Below, one piece after another: positions 19,206-29,793 of a stretch of DNA of 64,000 nucleotides. Every line of letters begins with the position of its first letter. The first letter of the stretch is position 1. The notes below the pieces were generated by a model. That model saw nothing but the letters and a program-made list of their open reading frames with translations. It was not told where the DNA came from and searched no databases. The DNA comes from Symbiodinium natans. Its lineage: Eukaryota; Sar; Dinophyceae; Suessiales; Symbiodiniaceae. Location of the stretch: positions 1,106,732 through 1,170,731 of the forward strand of contig CAJNDS010002268.1 in the NCBI GenBank assembly GCA_905221605.1. Direction: 5' to 3'. The position numbers were made by a program, and so were the translations under genes.

Positions 19206-19298
19206 CCTTTTAAGAATGGCCTGCATGCAGTCGGTGTAGCACATAAAGGCCGCTACGTCCTCCGCATGGGCCGGCAGCTCGCGAAGCAGAATTTCAAC
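19206..19298 (-). CDS. SPIN90/Ldb17-like exon (core helix region)
   Basis: The exon starts after acceptor GGTTGAG and ends at donor AGG|GTAACA at 19,205. It encodes exactly 31 codons in phase 0, including VEILLRELPAHAED and AFMCYTDCMQAILKR. Joined to the preceding exon it gives YTNDARVL-VEILLREL, which matches the family pattern YTND..VL(I/V)(D/E)I..RE. This is the strongest identification in the host genes. The product would be an actin-nucleation (Arp2/3) regulator in the cytoplasm, by family analogy. Confidence 0.7.
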
Positions 19299-19904
19299 CT
19301 CAACCATGCCCGGGTCAGCGGTGCTCTGCTATTTTTGTCCTAGTCTAGGGTTTGGGGTTTGGGGTTTGGGGTTTGGGGTTTGGGGTTTAGGGTTTAGGGT
19401 TTAGGGTTTAGGGTTTAGGGTTTAGGGTTTACCCTTTAGGGTTTACCCTACAAACCCTATAATCCCTATAAAAGGTTACATGGCCCCTTAGTATGGGCCC
19501 GTGAAAAGGGGACGCATCAGAACCCTTTAAGATGTCAGGGACCATATTCAGGGCCCATGTAACTACCCTTGGAACCCTACAAACCGAATAAACCCTGGGA
19601 CTTAAGGTTTGGGCGTTGACGAGGAAACCTGCCGGGATACCTTGTCTGACGCCACCGACGAGAAACGAACAGGTTCCTCGTTGGCTCCCTTCCAGTCCCC
19701 CCTCCCCGCAGTTCCCCTCCGTACAAAAGCCACTGCCCCCCAGCTTCCTCCCAATACTGGCATGCGATAGTCCATTGCGAATCTTGCAAAACCCTGAGGG
19801 GTAACCCCAAGCCATAGAACCCTGAGCTACCTGGAGGTTCATGGATCGTTACAAGCAGGGCTACAAGTATTGAAATTGTACTGATACCCTTAAGGGGTAT
19901 AAGG

Positions 19905-19984
19905 AGCCTCCGAAAAATATTCCAGAGCATGACCTCATTAACCCAACAAGGAGATATATAAAATGTCCCAAGGGCCTACCAAGT
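19905..19984. mobile_element. Introner-like element, family 5
   Basis: On the minus strand it begins GGTAGGCCCTTGGGACAT and ends GGAATATTTTTCGGAGG. Sister copies at 44,315-44,375 and 52,846-52,924 end in TTTTTCAG, so intact members start with GT and end with AG like an intron. This copy has lost the AG. Confidence 0.7.
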
Positions 19985-20083
19985 AAACCCGAAACCCGAA
20001 ACCGTAAACCCTGAACCCTAAACCCGAAACCCTAAACCCGAAACCCTAAACCCTAAACCCCTACATAGAACTCGGGCTCCAGC

Positions 20084-20152
20084 CAACACTCGCGCGTCGT
20101 TGGTGTAAAGCAGGTCACCGGCTTCGGGTAGCTCGAAGCACCCGGTGAGGAC
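20084..20152 (-). CDS. SPIN90/Ldb17-like exon
   Basis: The exon starts after acceptor CTTGGCAG and ends at a GC donor (TTG|GCTGGA) at 20,083. It is 23 codons in phase 0, including FELPEAGDLLYTNDARVL. Use of a GC donor fits dinoflagellate splicing as I know it. The exon continues directly from 21,183-21,242 and into 19,206-19,298 without a phase change. Confidence 0.7.
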
Positions 20153-20724
20153 CTGCCAAGGTTTGGGGGCTCAAGGTTTAGGGCTAGGGTTTAGTTTGCA
20201 GGGTTGTCAGGGTTTAGGGTTTAGGGCTAGGGTTTAGGGTTTAGGGTGTCTCAATGAGTCACCCAGGCGCGCGCCCCGACGTGCATAAGCCCACCCGCGC
20301 TGGCACTCCACCCTCACCTTAACCTCTACAGTTTAGGGTTCTTTTGAACTCTGATCGCACGTTTGCTTTTTTCCATTTCGCTATTGGTTACGCAAGCCCC
20401 GAAAGCCGAAAAGTTGTCCGATAATTTCGGTGTTTGAGGTTTGGCGTTGGGGGTTGGCTGGCGCCTTCGCCCCTTGGCGTGGCAAGGGATGATGTGCATC
20501 AGCCGACGGCTCTGGGGGCCTCTGATCTCTGGCGTGCTTGGGGGGTTTAGCTGGCGCCGTCACCCCGGCTTGGCAAGTACATCATTCTGCCGTCGGATCT
20601 CTGCGGACCCTGCTTTCAGGCAGGGGCCTCCCAGGCAGGGGCCTCCCAAAGAGCAGTACCAGAAGGTTTGGGGTATCTCATTCTAGGGGGACTGACGGGT
20701 TTCTCGCCAGCGACCTGCCGATTC

Positions 20725-20850
20725 CACCGCGCAGCCCACAGCCCGCAGCTGCCTGTGGGACTGGAGCTCCGTCACCCGCCGGAGGGCTTCTGGCTCCGGA
20801 GCTGCCTCGCCTGCCGGCTTCGGCGCGTTCGCCCTGCTCGACGGCCCCGG
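20725..20850 (-). other. Open GC-rich island within an intron
   Basis: This island is open on the minus strand (for example EPEALRRVTELQSHRQLRAV), yet it lies between two SPIN90-like exons that join in phase without it. It is therefore either an alternative exon, a relic, or a chance open frame. A nearby imperfect duplication (20,455-20,600, CTGGCGCC...GGCAAG) is also present. Confidence 0.4.
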
Positions 20851-21182
20851 GCTCACTCAGTTTAGGACTTAGGGTTTAGGGTTTAGGGTTGACGGCTTCC
20901 ATGTCTGCGTTGCTTGCACTTTCCTGTAGACCCTAAACCTCGCAAACCCCAAAAACTCCAAAACCCTAAACCAACCTCGGACCGGAAACTCTAGAGTTCC
21001 TTAGACTGTCATTCGCATTCACCCCCCATAAGCCCGAAACCCTAAACCCAAAACCCTAAGCCCTAAACCGTAAACCCTAAACCCTAACCCTAAACCCTAA
21101 ACCCTCAACCCTCAACCCTCAACCCTCAACCCTAAACCCTACACCCTAAACCCTAAACCCTAAACCCAAAGCCGGTTTAAGC

Positions 21183-21242
21183 CTTCAAGGCGCGCTGCCG
21201 GCGCTTCTCGTCGCAGCGATTGATCATCTGGAGCAGGACCTG
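21183..21242 (-). CDS. SPIN90/Ldb17-like exon
   Basis: The exon begins after GAACCTCCAAG, the end of a family-1 fold-back terminus, or after the next CAG three bases later. Both keep phase 0. It ends at a GC donor (AAG|GCTTAA) at 21,182. It encodes VLLQMINRCDEKRRQRALK, which corresponds to the NR-D helix just before the YTND motif in the family. Its acceptor inside a mobile-element terminus is notable. Confidence 0.65.
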
Positions 21243-22109
21243 CTTGGAGGTTCACATGGGTGGTTAAAACTAGGGTTTAGGGTCTAGGGTTTAGGGTTTA
21301 GGGTTTAGGGTTTAGGGTTTAGGGTTTAGGGTTTAGGGTTTAGGGTTAGGGTTTAGGGTTGAGGGTTTAGGGTTGAGGGTTTAGGGTTGAGGGGTAGTTT
21401 TTTTAGTACCCTCTTGAAAGAGTGCATGAATATCGTTCGAGTACTTCGAGCCCGACTTGTAGCTACCCATGACGTCCAAGTGGCACAGGAGTTCGGTCTC
21501 TTAAGAGTTGTGAGGGGTGTTGCGTTTAGGGTTCGGAGCGCAGGGTTTAAAGATCCCAAAGGCGAAGGAAAATCTTCCTTCGATGTTCGTTAGTTAAGGG
21601 GGAACATCGTATTTGAAACCGTTTACAAGCCACTTTTGTGGAAAGAATGACCTGAACTTCTTCTGTGCTGTAGTTTCTTGCACGAGTGGCTCTTGCATTT
21701 GGCACAAGCCTGATCTGACCGACCTGACCTAATGCAAAGTCTGCAAAGTCAGGACCTCGCCTGCAGCGAGCGGCAGCCACAGCAACGACAGGAGCAAAGC
21801 GACGTGCAATCGTCATGGAACAAAAGCCCGAAACCCCCCCCTAACCCTACACCTTGAGCAGTACATCCTAAACCCTTAAACCCCAAACCCAACATTGCGA
21901 TGCCCAAAGCCAAAGTCCTCACCGCACACCCCTGAAACCTAAACCCTAAACCCTAAACCCTAAACCCCCGAGCCCAGGACCCCATGTGAAGGGCTTAGGG
22001 TTTCGATCATGAACCAAAGTATCTTCCTGAATTCTGGGGCACTTGGGCTCCGGGGTGGCCCTAAACCCTAAACCCTAAACCCTAAACCCCAAACCCTCAG
22101 ATGTCCTAC

Positions 22110-22142
22110 CTCGACCAAGATTTTGCCACCAGGATGCTGGGC
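22110..22142 (-). CDS. Small SPIN90/Ldb17-like exon
   Basis: A 33-nt exon follows acceptor GGCTGAG and ends at donor GAG|GTAGGA at 22,109. It reads AQHPGGKILVE in phase 0, which leads smoothly into VLLQMINRC of the next exon. Its size makes it provisional. The same island is also open on the plus strand. Confidence 0.5.
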
Positions 22143-22299
22143 CTCAGCCACAAGTGGGGTGGGATGGTGGGATCCCTAAGCCCCCTTAAACTTTGAACCC
22201 TAAACCGCCACACCCGCTTCAGCTTTAAACTCTAAACCCACCGGAAGGTTAAAACAATAACCCCCCCCCTAAACTTTAAACCCTTCTGTACTAAACCTT

Positions 22300-22397
22300 G
22301 GGATGTTCCCCCTTATACGAACATTCCTAAATAGGGACTATAGTACCCACTATCATTCTCCCTATTGAGGACTGCTAGTGTAAGGTGGGAACATCCC
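22300..22397. mobile_element. Fold-back element, family 3
   Basis: Termini GGGATGTTCCCCCTTATAC and GTGTAAGGTGGGAACATCCC form a long, nearly perfect inverted repeat. A second copy with better-matched arms lies at 46,460-46,556. Confidence 0.85.
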
Positions 22398-22505
22398 AAC
22401 CCCAAACCCCAAACCCCAAACCCCAAACCCCAAACCCCAAACCCCAAACCCCAAACCCCAAACCCCAAACCCCAAACCCTAAACCCTAAACCCTAAACCC
22501 CCTAT
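22398..22505. repeat. CCCCAAA variant array grading into CCCTAAA
   Basis: About eleven AACCCCA units are followed by three AACCCTA units. The switch from one homogeneous variant to another within one array indicates local expansion. Confidence 0.9.
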
Positions 22506-22974
22506 AAACTCTAAACCCCTGAAAATTAGGGGTTCTCGGGATGATTCGTGGTAGGCATCAGGCGATCGCATCGCACAGCGTCGGCCGGTACTCACCACCC
22601 CAGGCATGCACCTCGCTTTACCAGAGAAGTGTGTAGGGTTCAGGGTTTAGGGTTTAGGGTTTAGGGTTAGGGTTTAGGGCTTAGGGTTTAGGGTTTAGGG
22701 TTTAGGGCTTGGGGTGTAAGATGTAGGATATAGGGTCTGGTTCGCTTAAGGGATGCTCCTTTAGCAAGGGACATTGTCCTGGACGGCTTAGGGCTTAGGG
22801 TTGAGGGGTTTAGAAGAGCTGCGGTTGAGGGTTCAAGGTTTTGGGGTGTTCGAGATTTGTACCTTAAGGGCTCTCCAAAATGGTCCCGCAGAGCTACACT
22901 GAATTTTAGGCTTGGCAGTATAATATTCGAGAACATGGAATTGGGGACATGACGCATGTTCAGCAACGGTCGCC

Positions 22975-23115
22975 CTTTGAATGTGCCAGCAGCTGGGGAC
23001 GCCACCCGAAGTGCCACCTGCTTCTCGGGTTGGGCACAGAGGGCTACAGGGCTCAGGGTCCGTGGGGGGCCTAAGCGTGTCGAAGCGACTGGCGCAGTCT
23101 GGGCAACATGCCTGG
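22975..23115 (-). CDS. Exon candidate, unidentified gene
   Basis: The island reads ACCPDCASRFDTLRPPTDPE on the minus strand after acceptor TCCCAG and continues toward CSPLCPTREAGG, with a possible donor CAG|GTGGCA. The Cys pairs are suggestive of a metal-binding segment, but I cannot name a family. Confidence 0.45.
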
Positions 23116-23929
23116 GACCAACCCTGTATCCTTAAACTCTTAAAGCCCTAAACCCTAAGCCCTAAACCTCCAACACCTCCAAAACCTCCACAACCTTAAA
23201 CCTCAAACTCCCCGAGAGCCTGTGAGATGTCGCCGGCTCTATCCGGCAGAGCCTTTGGGGCAGGGAGTGTTAGACTTCAGCTTTAGCACTTAGGGTGGAG
23301 CCCTAAACCCTAAGCCCTAAGCCCTAAACCCCAAACCCGATCGAGTTAGACGTTCAATCCGACCTCAAAGAGAGAAGTTTTGCTTTTCTTGTTCGTTCTC
23401 ATAGGGAATCGGCTCTTGAAAAGAGAAAGAAGGAACCATGGTTTGGGTTTCAGGTTGGTTTTTCTTACTAGATCTTTTTTAGGGAAGTGAGAGATTGAGG
23501 TCCCTCGTACATGGCCCTATACACTGCCTGCTTCCCTATTCCCATGTTTCTACTGGGAACCAGAACGTTGTGCAGAGTTCTTTGGGGGAAATGGCCGACC
23601 TTCAGCATCCACAGATTAAGCAAAACCGTGCCAATCTTGCTCAAGCGCTCTCGGGTGAGTTTGGCCATCTGTTTGGGCTCGCGTGGTCGTCGTGCTCAGT
23701 AGGAATAAGGCGGCAAGTGCTTCGGTCTTGGGGTAGTTACAAAGGCCGTGAGTATACGTTGAGGCCTTGTGTGTGTATATATATAAATATATACACGCAC
23801 ACAGCTCTTATGCACCCCATAGAGCCCAAGGACCAAGGACCATGTAACGACCCTACAGACCCTAAACCCTGAACCGCAAGCCCTAAACCCGAAACCCTAA
23901 ACCCTAAACCCTAAACGCTAAATCCCAAC

Positions 23930-23982
23930 CTCCTGGCCTGCAGCAGCTCGAGCAGTAGAGGCACGTGGTCCACTTTCAGGGC
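23930..23982 (-). CDS. Exon candidate, armadillo-like helix
   Basis: A 53-nt exon follows acceptor AACAGAG and ends AG|GTTGGG. It reads ALKVDHVPLLLELLQARR, an amphipathic helix of the kind found in armadillo-type repeats. Its position upstream of the SPIN90-like exons makes membership of the same gene possible. Confidence 0.55.
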
Positions 23983-24484
23983 CTCTGTTATTGATGTGTA
24001 TACTTTTCTCGTTATCTAGTACTAAAGAATTTCTGTCTAATTTTTTTCTCTTTTTTTTGAGGGGGGGGGGTTTAGGTCAGCTCAAGGGCTTACGGTTAAG
24101 GGTTGGCCCCTTCTTGATATGGATGGAGTCTCATGCGGCTTCGTGCCCGAACCCGGACGCCTGCTGAACTCCCCAAACCTAACACCCAAAAGCTGGACCT
24201 TCAACCCTAAACCCTACAAGGGATTTGTGGTTCATGTACTGTACCTTACTAGCAGGCTAGGGTCTATAACCCCTAAACCCTAAACCCTAAGCCTCAAACC
24301 TTAAAACCTAAACCCTAAACCCTTAAGGACTTGAGCCTCGAATCCATGGTGCTTCACATGTGCTCGACGTGGGAGATTCATAGGCAGATATAACCTAATA
24401 CCTGGGGTTACAAGTAGAGCAGCTGGGTTTAGGGTTTAGGGTTGAGAGTTTAGGGTTTAAAGTTGAGAGTTTTGGATCCTATTG

Positions 24485-24562
24485 GGTCGGAATCATTAGA
24501 ATTCAGGTGTGTTTTTGTATAGGGGCCATGAGGGAATACGATTCATAACTATTCCCGCCCTT
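24485..24562. mobile_element. Fold-back family 8 copy
   Basis: It shares AATCATTAGAATTC, a GTTTTTGTAT segment and CCATGAGGGAATACGAT with the copy at 61,695-61,790. It represents an uninterrupted relative of the LINE insertion site. Confidence 0.55.
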
Positions 24563-25192
24563 TATTGGAGCAATTCGAGGATTGGTTCCAAGCAGGGCAA
24601 CTGTAGATACCGGTGCTTACAAGTCGGGCGACTCTTGATCAGAAGAAGGGTTGCTATAATTCGTCATAGCTGGCTATAAGGTACAACCTCATATAGGACC
24701 ATGTAGGATAGGTATAGACATGCTTAGGTTATCAACCTAAGGGTGGTTAGAACCATAACCCTGCCAAATAGCTACCCAAAACCCGAAACCCGAAACCCTA
24801 AACCGTCCGCCGGGTTCAGGGTTCAGTGTTTAGGGTGGTGGGCTCTCCAATACCCAACCCTAAACCTAAACCCTAAACCCTAAACCCTAAACCCTAAACC
24901 CTAAACCCTAAACCCGAAACCCGAAACCCTATTCCTTAACAGAGGCTGCTTGAGCCATCACAAGGATCCCTCAGTGCTTAGTTGGGGGGAATCAGGGAAT
25001 GAGGTGCCCTTAAACCCTCCTTGTACATTGCGTTTTAAGGGGTTTGGGGTTAAGCGCTGGGGTTTAGGGTTTAGGGTTTAGGGTTTAGGGTTTAGGGTTT
25101 AGGGTTTAGGGTTTAGGGTTTAGGAATTATATGGGTAGCTGCCTCAATCATGGTCCCTTCTTTAGGTATAGAAAAGACGGTACCCGTAAAAC

Positions 25193-25267
25193 CGGATCCG
25201 AATTTCGAGAGCTGGCCATATCCCTTCGCAAGGCTCCAAACCCCAGCTCACTCTTCAGGGGCTTCTG
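25193..25267 (-). CDS. Exon candidate, 25 codons
   Basis: The exon starts after GGGCAG and ends at donor CCG|GTTTTACGG. It is exactly 25 codons and contains KPLKSELGFGALRRDM. The family is not recognised. Confidence 0.55.
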
Positions 25268-25549
25268 CTGCCCTAAGACTCTAAACGTTGACTCTAAAAA
25301 CTAAGGCCCTGAACCCCGAAAACCCCAAAATCGAAAACAAAAAAAACCTAAAACCCAACCCTCAGACCCTCTAACCCTAAACCCTCAACCCCAAACCTCA
25401 GACCCTAAAACCCAAACCCCAAACCTAAACCTTAGAAAACCCTAACACCCCAAACCCCTAAACACAAGACCCCGAAATCCCAAAACCCCAAAACCCAAAC
25501 CCAAAACCCAAAGCCCTAAACGGCCCCAAGCCCTAATTGAGGATGGCAC

Positions 25550-25606
25550 CGACGGGCCAAGCTCGGAGAGGAGGTGCGTGGCGTTGCTGGCCACAACCGG
25601 CTCTAC
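25550..25606 (-). CDS. Exon candidate, 19 codons
   Basis: The exon lies between acceptor TGCAGAG and donor TCG|GTGCCA and reads VEPVVASNATHLLSELGPS. It has the helical character of an alpha-solenoid. It is probably part of the same gene as its neighbours at 25,804 and 25,193. Confidence 0.6.
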
Positions 25607-25803
25607 CTCTGCACACCCCCCTTAGGGTTCAGGGTTTAGGGTTTGGGGTTTAGGGTTTGGGGTTTAGGGTTTAGGGTTCGGGGTTTAGGGTCGGGATTGT
25701 TCTAGCCTAAGGGCCCCCCTCTCCCTATAACTGAGGTGGACTCAGGGCCCTAGAAGAGTTGAAGTTCTACGGGTTCTATAAGGTTATGTAAGGATTTGGG
25801 CAC

Positions 25804-25882
25804 ATAGAAATTTCAAGTTCCTTCCGATACGCAGCTTGTAAACAGGCCCCCAGGACAACCATCCCCATGTCGAGGAGCACGG
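25804..25882 (-). CDS. Exon candidate, helical
   Basis: The exon starts after GCGCTCAG and ends at donor TAT|GTGCCC. It contains LLDMGMVVLGACLQAAYRKE. The hydrophobic-helix pattern resembles the exons nearby. Confidence 0.6.
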
Positions 25883-26185
25883 CTGAGCGCATCGATGAAG
25901 GATCGTGCGCAGCATCGAGTTGGCCGCAAAATACCAAGCCCCCAATATAGGGGTTCAGGGGTCTTTACTGTAGGGTTTAGGGGTTTAGGGGCTTCGAACC
26001 CTAAACCCTACTCAACCTCGACTCATGCCTTGAAACCCCCCAGGCAAAATGTAAACAGGACCCCTCCACCCCCCCCCCCCCCGGGGTTTAGGGGTCTTTA
26101 CTCTAGGGTTTAGGGGCTTAGGGGCTTCGAACCCTAAACCCTCAACCCTACTCAACCTCGACTCATGCCTTGAAACCCCCCAGGC

Positions 26186-26244
26186 AAGATGGCCCCCTCC
26201 TGCTGCTGCGCCAGGTGCACCAACTCTGGATACGCCTGCCGCTG
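26186..26244 (-). CDS. Exon candidate
   Basis: After acceptor CTGAGAG it reads QRQAYPELVHLAQQQEGAI, with a possible GC donor at the low end. The adjacent sequence on its low side is a TTTAGGG-type array duplicated around 25,970 and 26,105. Confidence 0.55.
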
Positions 26245-26679
26245 CTCTCAGGTTGGAACAAAGGGCCCTTAATCTGGTCCTTTACCCTTGTTTAAAGGGA
26301 TTTACAGGGATCCGAAGTATGGGCCCTCATTATGTATTGTGTAAAAAAAGGTGAGATAACAGTGCACCCAAATTAAGGGCCCGAACTTCAGATCCCCCTT
26401 ACTGCGGCAAGGAGTACGGGGTTGAGGGTTCGGAGCTTCGCAAGAAGCATTGAGTCGCGTGCACGACTGCAGCTGGGTTTGGGGTTTGGGGTTTGGTTTA
26501 AGAGTTAGGGTTTAGGGTGTTTAGGGTTTCGGGTTTCGGGTTTAGGGTTTAGGGTTTAGGGCAACTCCAAGAACTGGAACCGAATGCAGCTGCTCCAGCG
26601 GAGCTGCTGAGCTGTTGCAACTAGGCTAATTGCATGAATATTTATTGCTACTGTCACTATGATGTTGCTTTATTTGCAC

Positions 26680-26683
26680 ACAC

Positions 26684-26716
<33 letters not shown>

Positions 26717-26870
26717 ATATCATATGGTTATGTAGATATGTAGACAGAGATGTACAGGAACATACACACACACATATATATATATATATATGTATATAAT
26801 ACACACATCGTATAATATGTATATATATATATACATATGTGTATATGTATGTGAAGAGAATGTATGCATA
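26680..26870. repeat. AT/GA/CA microsatellite cluster
   Basis: Successive (TA)n, (GA)n, (CA)n and (TA)n tracts. No coding signal is seen; the open frames here are low-complexity. Confidence 0.9.
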
Positions 26871-27062
26871 CATCATGCATTCTCCCCGGTAAGTGCGTCG
26901 AAGCCTGACAACTACAGCCGTGCGCTTGTGCGGCTACTTTCTGCTGCGCTGGCTGATCAGTCTGACAGACCCTCGTTAAACCCCATACGCTGAACCCTAA
27001 ACCATAACAAGCCTTGAGCCCTAAATCCTAAACCCTAAACCCGATGTTAAAGCAGGGTGAAC

Positions 27063-27128
27063 CCGGCAACACGGCGCCTCTCTCGCGAGCTCCACACCCG
27101 CGAGCTCCACCTCCCGGCGGCGTGGGGA
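27063..27128 (-). CDS. Exon candidate, 22 codons
   Basis: The exon lies between acceptor TCAACAG and donor CGG|GTTCAC and reads SPRRREVELAGVELAREA in phase 0. The family is not recognised. Confidence 0.55.
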
Positions 27129-27174
27129 CTGTTGACAAAAAGGGCTCCGAAAGACCTCATCATCCCCTAACTAG

Positions 27175-27345
27175 GGAAAATTCCTTCAAGTGCCACAGGG
27201 ATCCTCATATGGGGGTTTCCGAAACTAGGGGGTACCTTACTGGGGTCCTTACTATAGGGGAATCCTACTATTTGGGGACTATATTTTTGGGGCCCCTTGT
27301 TTTCGTAAACCCCAATATGATTCAAGGGATCGTCCAGAATTAAGG
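27175..27345. mobile_element. Fold-back element, CATATGGGGGTTTCCG family
   Basis: Arms CATATGGGGGTTTCCGAAAC and GTTTTCGTAAACCCCAATATG are inverted around a TACTATAGGGGA-like core. A matching single arm occurs near 49,935-49,965. Confidence 0.65.
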
Positions 27346-27634
27346 GCCACAACTCTGATCGACACCCGCGTGCTAAGAGGGTTCACGGTTTTACTTGCAA
27401 GTTCCGGGTGCCCTAAACCCTTAACAGCCGGGCAATGAGGTCCTTAAACCCTAAACCCTAAACTGCGGGCGATCAGGACCTTTGGGCTCTCTTGGGTTTC
27501 GAGCCGCGCCTGTTTCGTAAAATCCCTGAACTAGACCCCGAAACCGTAAACCCTAAGCACTACATTCTTGAACCCATCCCCGCAGGCTGGGGTCCCAGAT
27601 ATTTTTCCTCTAGGGCTTGAGGCTTCAAGGGCTT

Positions 27635-27745
27635 CACAAGTTCATGGTTGGGATAGTATTAACAATCTAAATGTCTATTCCTTATTGAGCTTAAGTACCC
27701 TGAAGCATGTAAAATGCTACCCCCACGATGACAAAGCATAACGGA
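27635..27745. mobile_element. Fold-back element, family 7
   Basis: It matches the element at 48,921-49,024 across TTCATGGTTGGGATA, TATTCCTTATTGAG, TTAAGTACCCT and the inverted TACCCCCACGATGAC end. Confidence 0.75.
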
Positions 27746-28219
27746 CCTTACGATGTTCTAAGGAATATCCCTTAATGAAGCGGTACATGGAGTCCCTGCG
27801 AACCCTACTATGACAAAGTTCAGAGGTTCCGGGAACGCACGACAATGAGTCTCCGGCGAAGTTCTTCCAGCCCAGATCGGGATCGTTGGCAGCATCTGCC
27901 ACGTAGGGTTTAAGAACTTAAAAAGGTCAAGGGTTCGCCGTAAGACCAGCGGACGGAAAATCGAGATTTCACCCCAAAAGCCGAAATTTAGGGTTTAGGG
28001 TTTAGGGTTTAGGGTTCAGGGTTTAGGGTTTAGGGTTTAGGGCTTGAGCTTCGTTTCGTTTGCAGACAAGTTACGTCTTTCTTCTCCACGGCTCCGAAAG
28101 CTGCAACTGACAACGCTCCCGCAGTCCTACCGCCTTGCGAGGTAACTCGAACAACACGGTTTAGGGTTTAGGGTATAAGGTTTTAGGGTTTTAGGGTTTC
28201 GGGTTTAGGGTTTAGGGTT

Positions 28220-28627
28220 TTGTGTTTTCAGAATTCTTCGACAACACCACGAGCAATAAATTGCACTGTGCATTCTTACCTCCGAATTTGTTCTTTCCGG
28301 TGGTATTTCGCTGCTTCGTACTTTCTCGCTTCGCCCAAGGAAGCTGCTTTGGTGTACCTGTATTTCGATCAAGCGAGATGCATGTGTGAACGGCATCCGC
28401 TGCTGCTACTGCTAATCCTGCTGCATCGGCTGCCGCTAGCTGCTGCTACAGCTACTCCTACCACTCGCACTGCTCCTACTAGTCCTAGTCCCACTTCAAC
28501 TATTCGTACGTCTATGACGATTGATGACCACTACGACAATTCCTACCATGACAACTACGACGACTACTACGACTTCGAGGACGTGGACGAGGACACCGTC
28601 AACGGCGACTACGGCTGCTACTACTAA
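28220..28627 (+). other. Plus-strand trinucleotide-biased ORF, doubtful
   Basis: An ORF of 135 codons runs on the plus strand. Its second half is built from GCTGCT/CTACTG and GACTAC-like trinucleotides, giving a Thr/Ser run and then an Asp/Tyr-rich tail (DNYDDYYDFEDVDED). It may be an expanded microsatellite rather than a gene. No flanking gene structure supports it. Confidence 0.25.
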
Positions 28628-28753
28628 GTAGCTTCTTCGAAACTGCTTCACCGTAAACCCTAAACGCTGCACCCTACACCCTACACCCTACACCCTAAAC
28701 CCTTTACCCTGCTACTGCTTCTGCTGTCCGACTGCTACTGAGCCTGGCTCGAC

Positions 28754-28833
28754 CTCATAAAGTGGGCTTTTGTAGAGCGGCAAGTGGATTACAGGATGAT
28801 CCCAAGTTTCCACCAGGACCCTGAAGAGGGAGC
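28754..28833 (-). CDS. Exon candidate
   Basis: The exon starts after TACCCCCAG and ends at donor GAG|GTCGAG. It reads FRVLVETWDHPVIHLPLYK in a fully open frame. The family is not recognised. Confidence 0.6.
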
Positions 28834-29279
28834 CTGGGGGTAATGCTGGGGTCTACTTAGGTACATCGGGGACGCGTGGGAAGATATGGGTTCTATAGGC
28901 TCGCAGGTCGCAGGCTTCAAGGCTCGAAGCAACCCTTGAATTCAAAACATGTTGCCATGGGGTTTAGAGTTTGGGGTTTAGAGTTTGGGGTTTAGAGTTT
29001 GGGGTTTAGGGTTTAGGCTGTAGGTGCAGGGTTTAGGGTCGGGTTTCGGGTTTGCGGGTACGGCGCCTGTGAACATCGTCTTTGCGATCTGCAACAGCCT
29101 CGGTCTATCAAAACAACACTAAGCCCGACTAAGCCCATAGTTCAATGCCAACATCATGTAGGGACCTAGGGTGCTTTGGGGAACTTCGGCCACAAAGACA
29201 TGGGGGTCATCAAGGGGATCGGCACTACATACGGGACTGGCAAATAAACCATATGCACTAAACCCAGGCCCCGTTTAGG

Positions 29280-29445
29280 GTTTAGGCTTAGGGTTTAGGG
29301 TTTAGGTTTAGGTTTAGGGTTTAGGGTTTAGGGGTTTAGGGGTTTAGGGGTTTAGGGGTTTAGGGGTTTAGGGGTTTAGGGGTTTAGGGGTTTAGGGGTT
29401 TAGGGGTTTAGGGGTTTAGGGGTTTAGGGGTTTGGGGCTTTAGGG
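29280..29445. repeat. TTTAGGG array with TTTAGGGG octamer block
   Basis: After a few heptamers, about 14 consecutive TTTAGGGG octamers occur. A pure octamer run inside a heptamer array points to unequal exchange or slippage. Confidence 0.95.
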
Positions 29446-29528
29446 TTTTACGGGTTTAGGGCTTACGGTTGAGGGGTTTAGGGTTTGGGGAGATTCGGGG
29501 TTTTAGGCTTTAGGGTTGAGGGTCGTAC

Positions 29529-29583
29529 AGCCCAGAAACATCTGGACAGCGCGGAGGCAGACTGCCCGGAGAGCGAAGAACAC
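29529..29583 (-). CDS. Exon candidate
   Basis: After acceptor GTCGCAG it reads FFALRAVCLRAVQMFL and ends at T|GTACGA. The same island is open on plus (KHLDSAEADCPESEE), so the strand is uncertain. Here the flanking arrays are reversed relative to most islands. Confidence 0.4.
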
Positions 29584-29793
29584 CTGCGACGGGGGTCTAA
29601 CCCTAAACCCTGAACCCTGAACCCTAAACCCTAAACCCTAAACCCTAAACCCTAAACCCCAAGCCCTCCCTGAAAACCCTCAAAATGTATGAATTATGGT
29701 TTCTTTTGGGCTTCTGATATTTAGGATGCCCAAAAAGGGAACAATTTTGAGAAGCGGCCATGTATGTATGTATATATATATATATGTATGCAT

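Noticed and set aside
18924-19307. Single 127-codon ORF as a gene
   Set aside because: Only its first third (19,206-19,298) has family resemblance and splice borders. The rest is the 102-bp tandem duplication in the intron.
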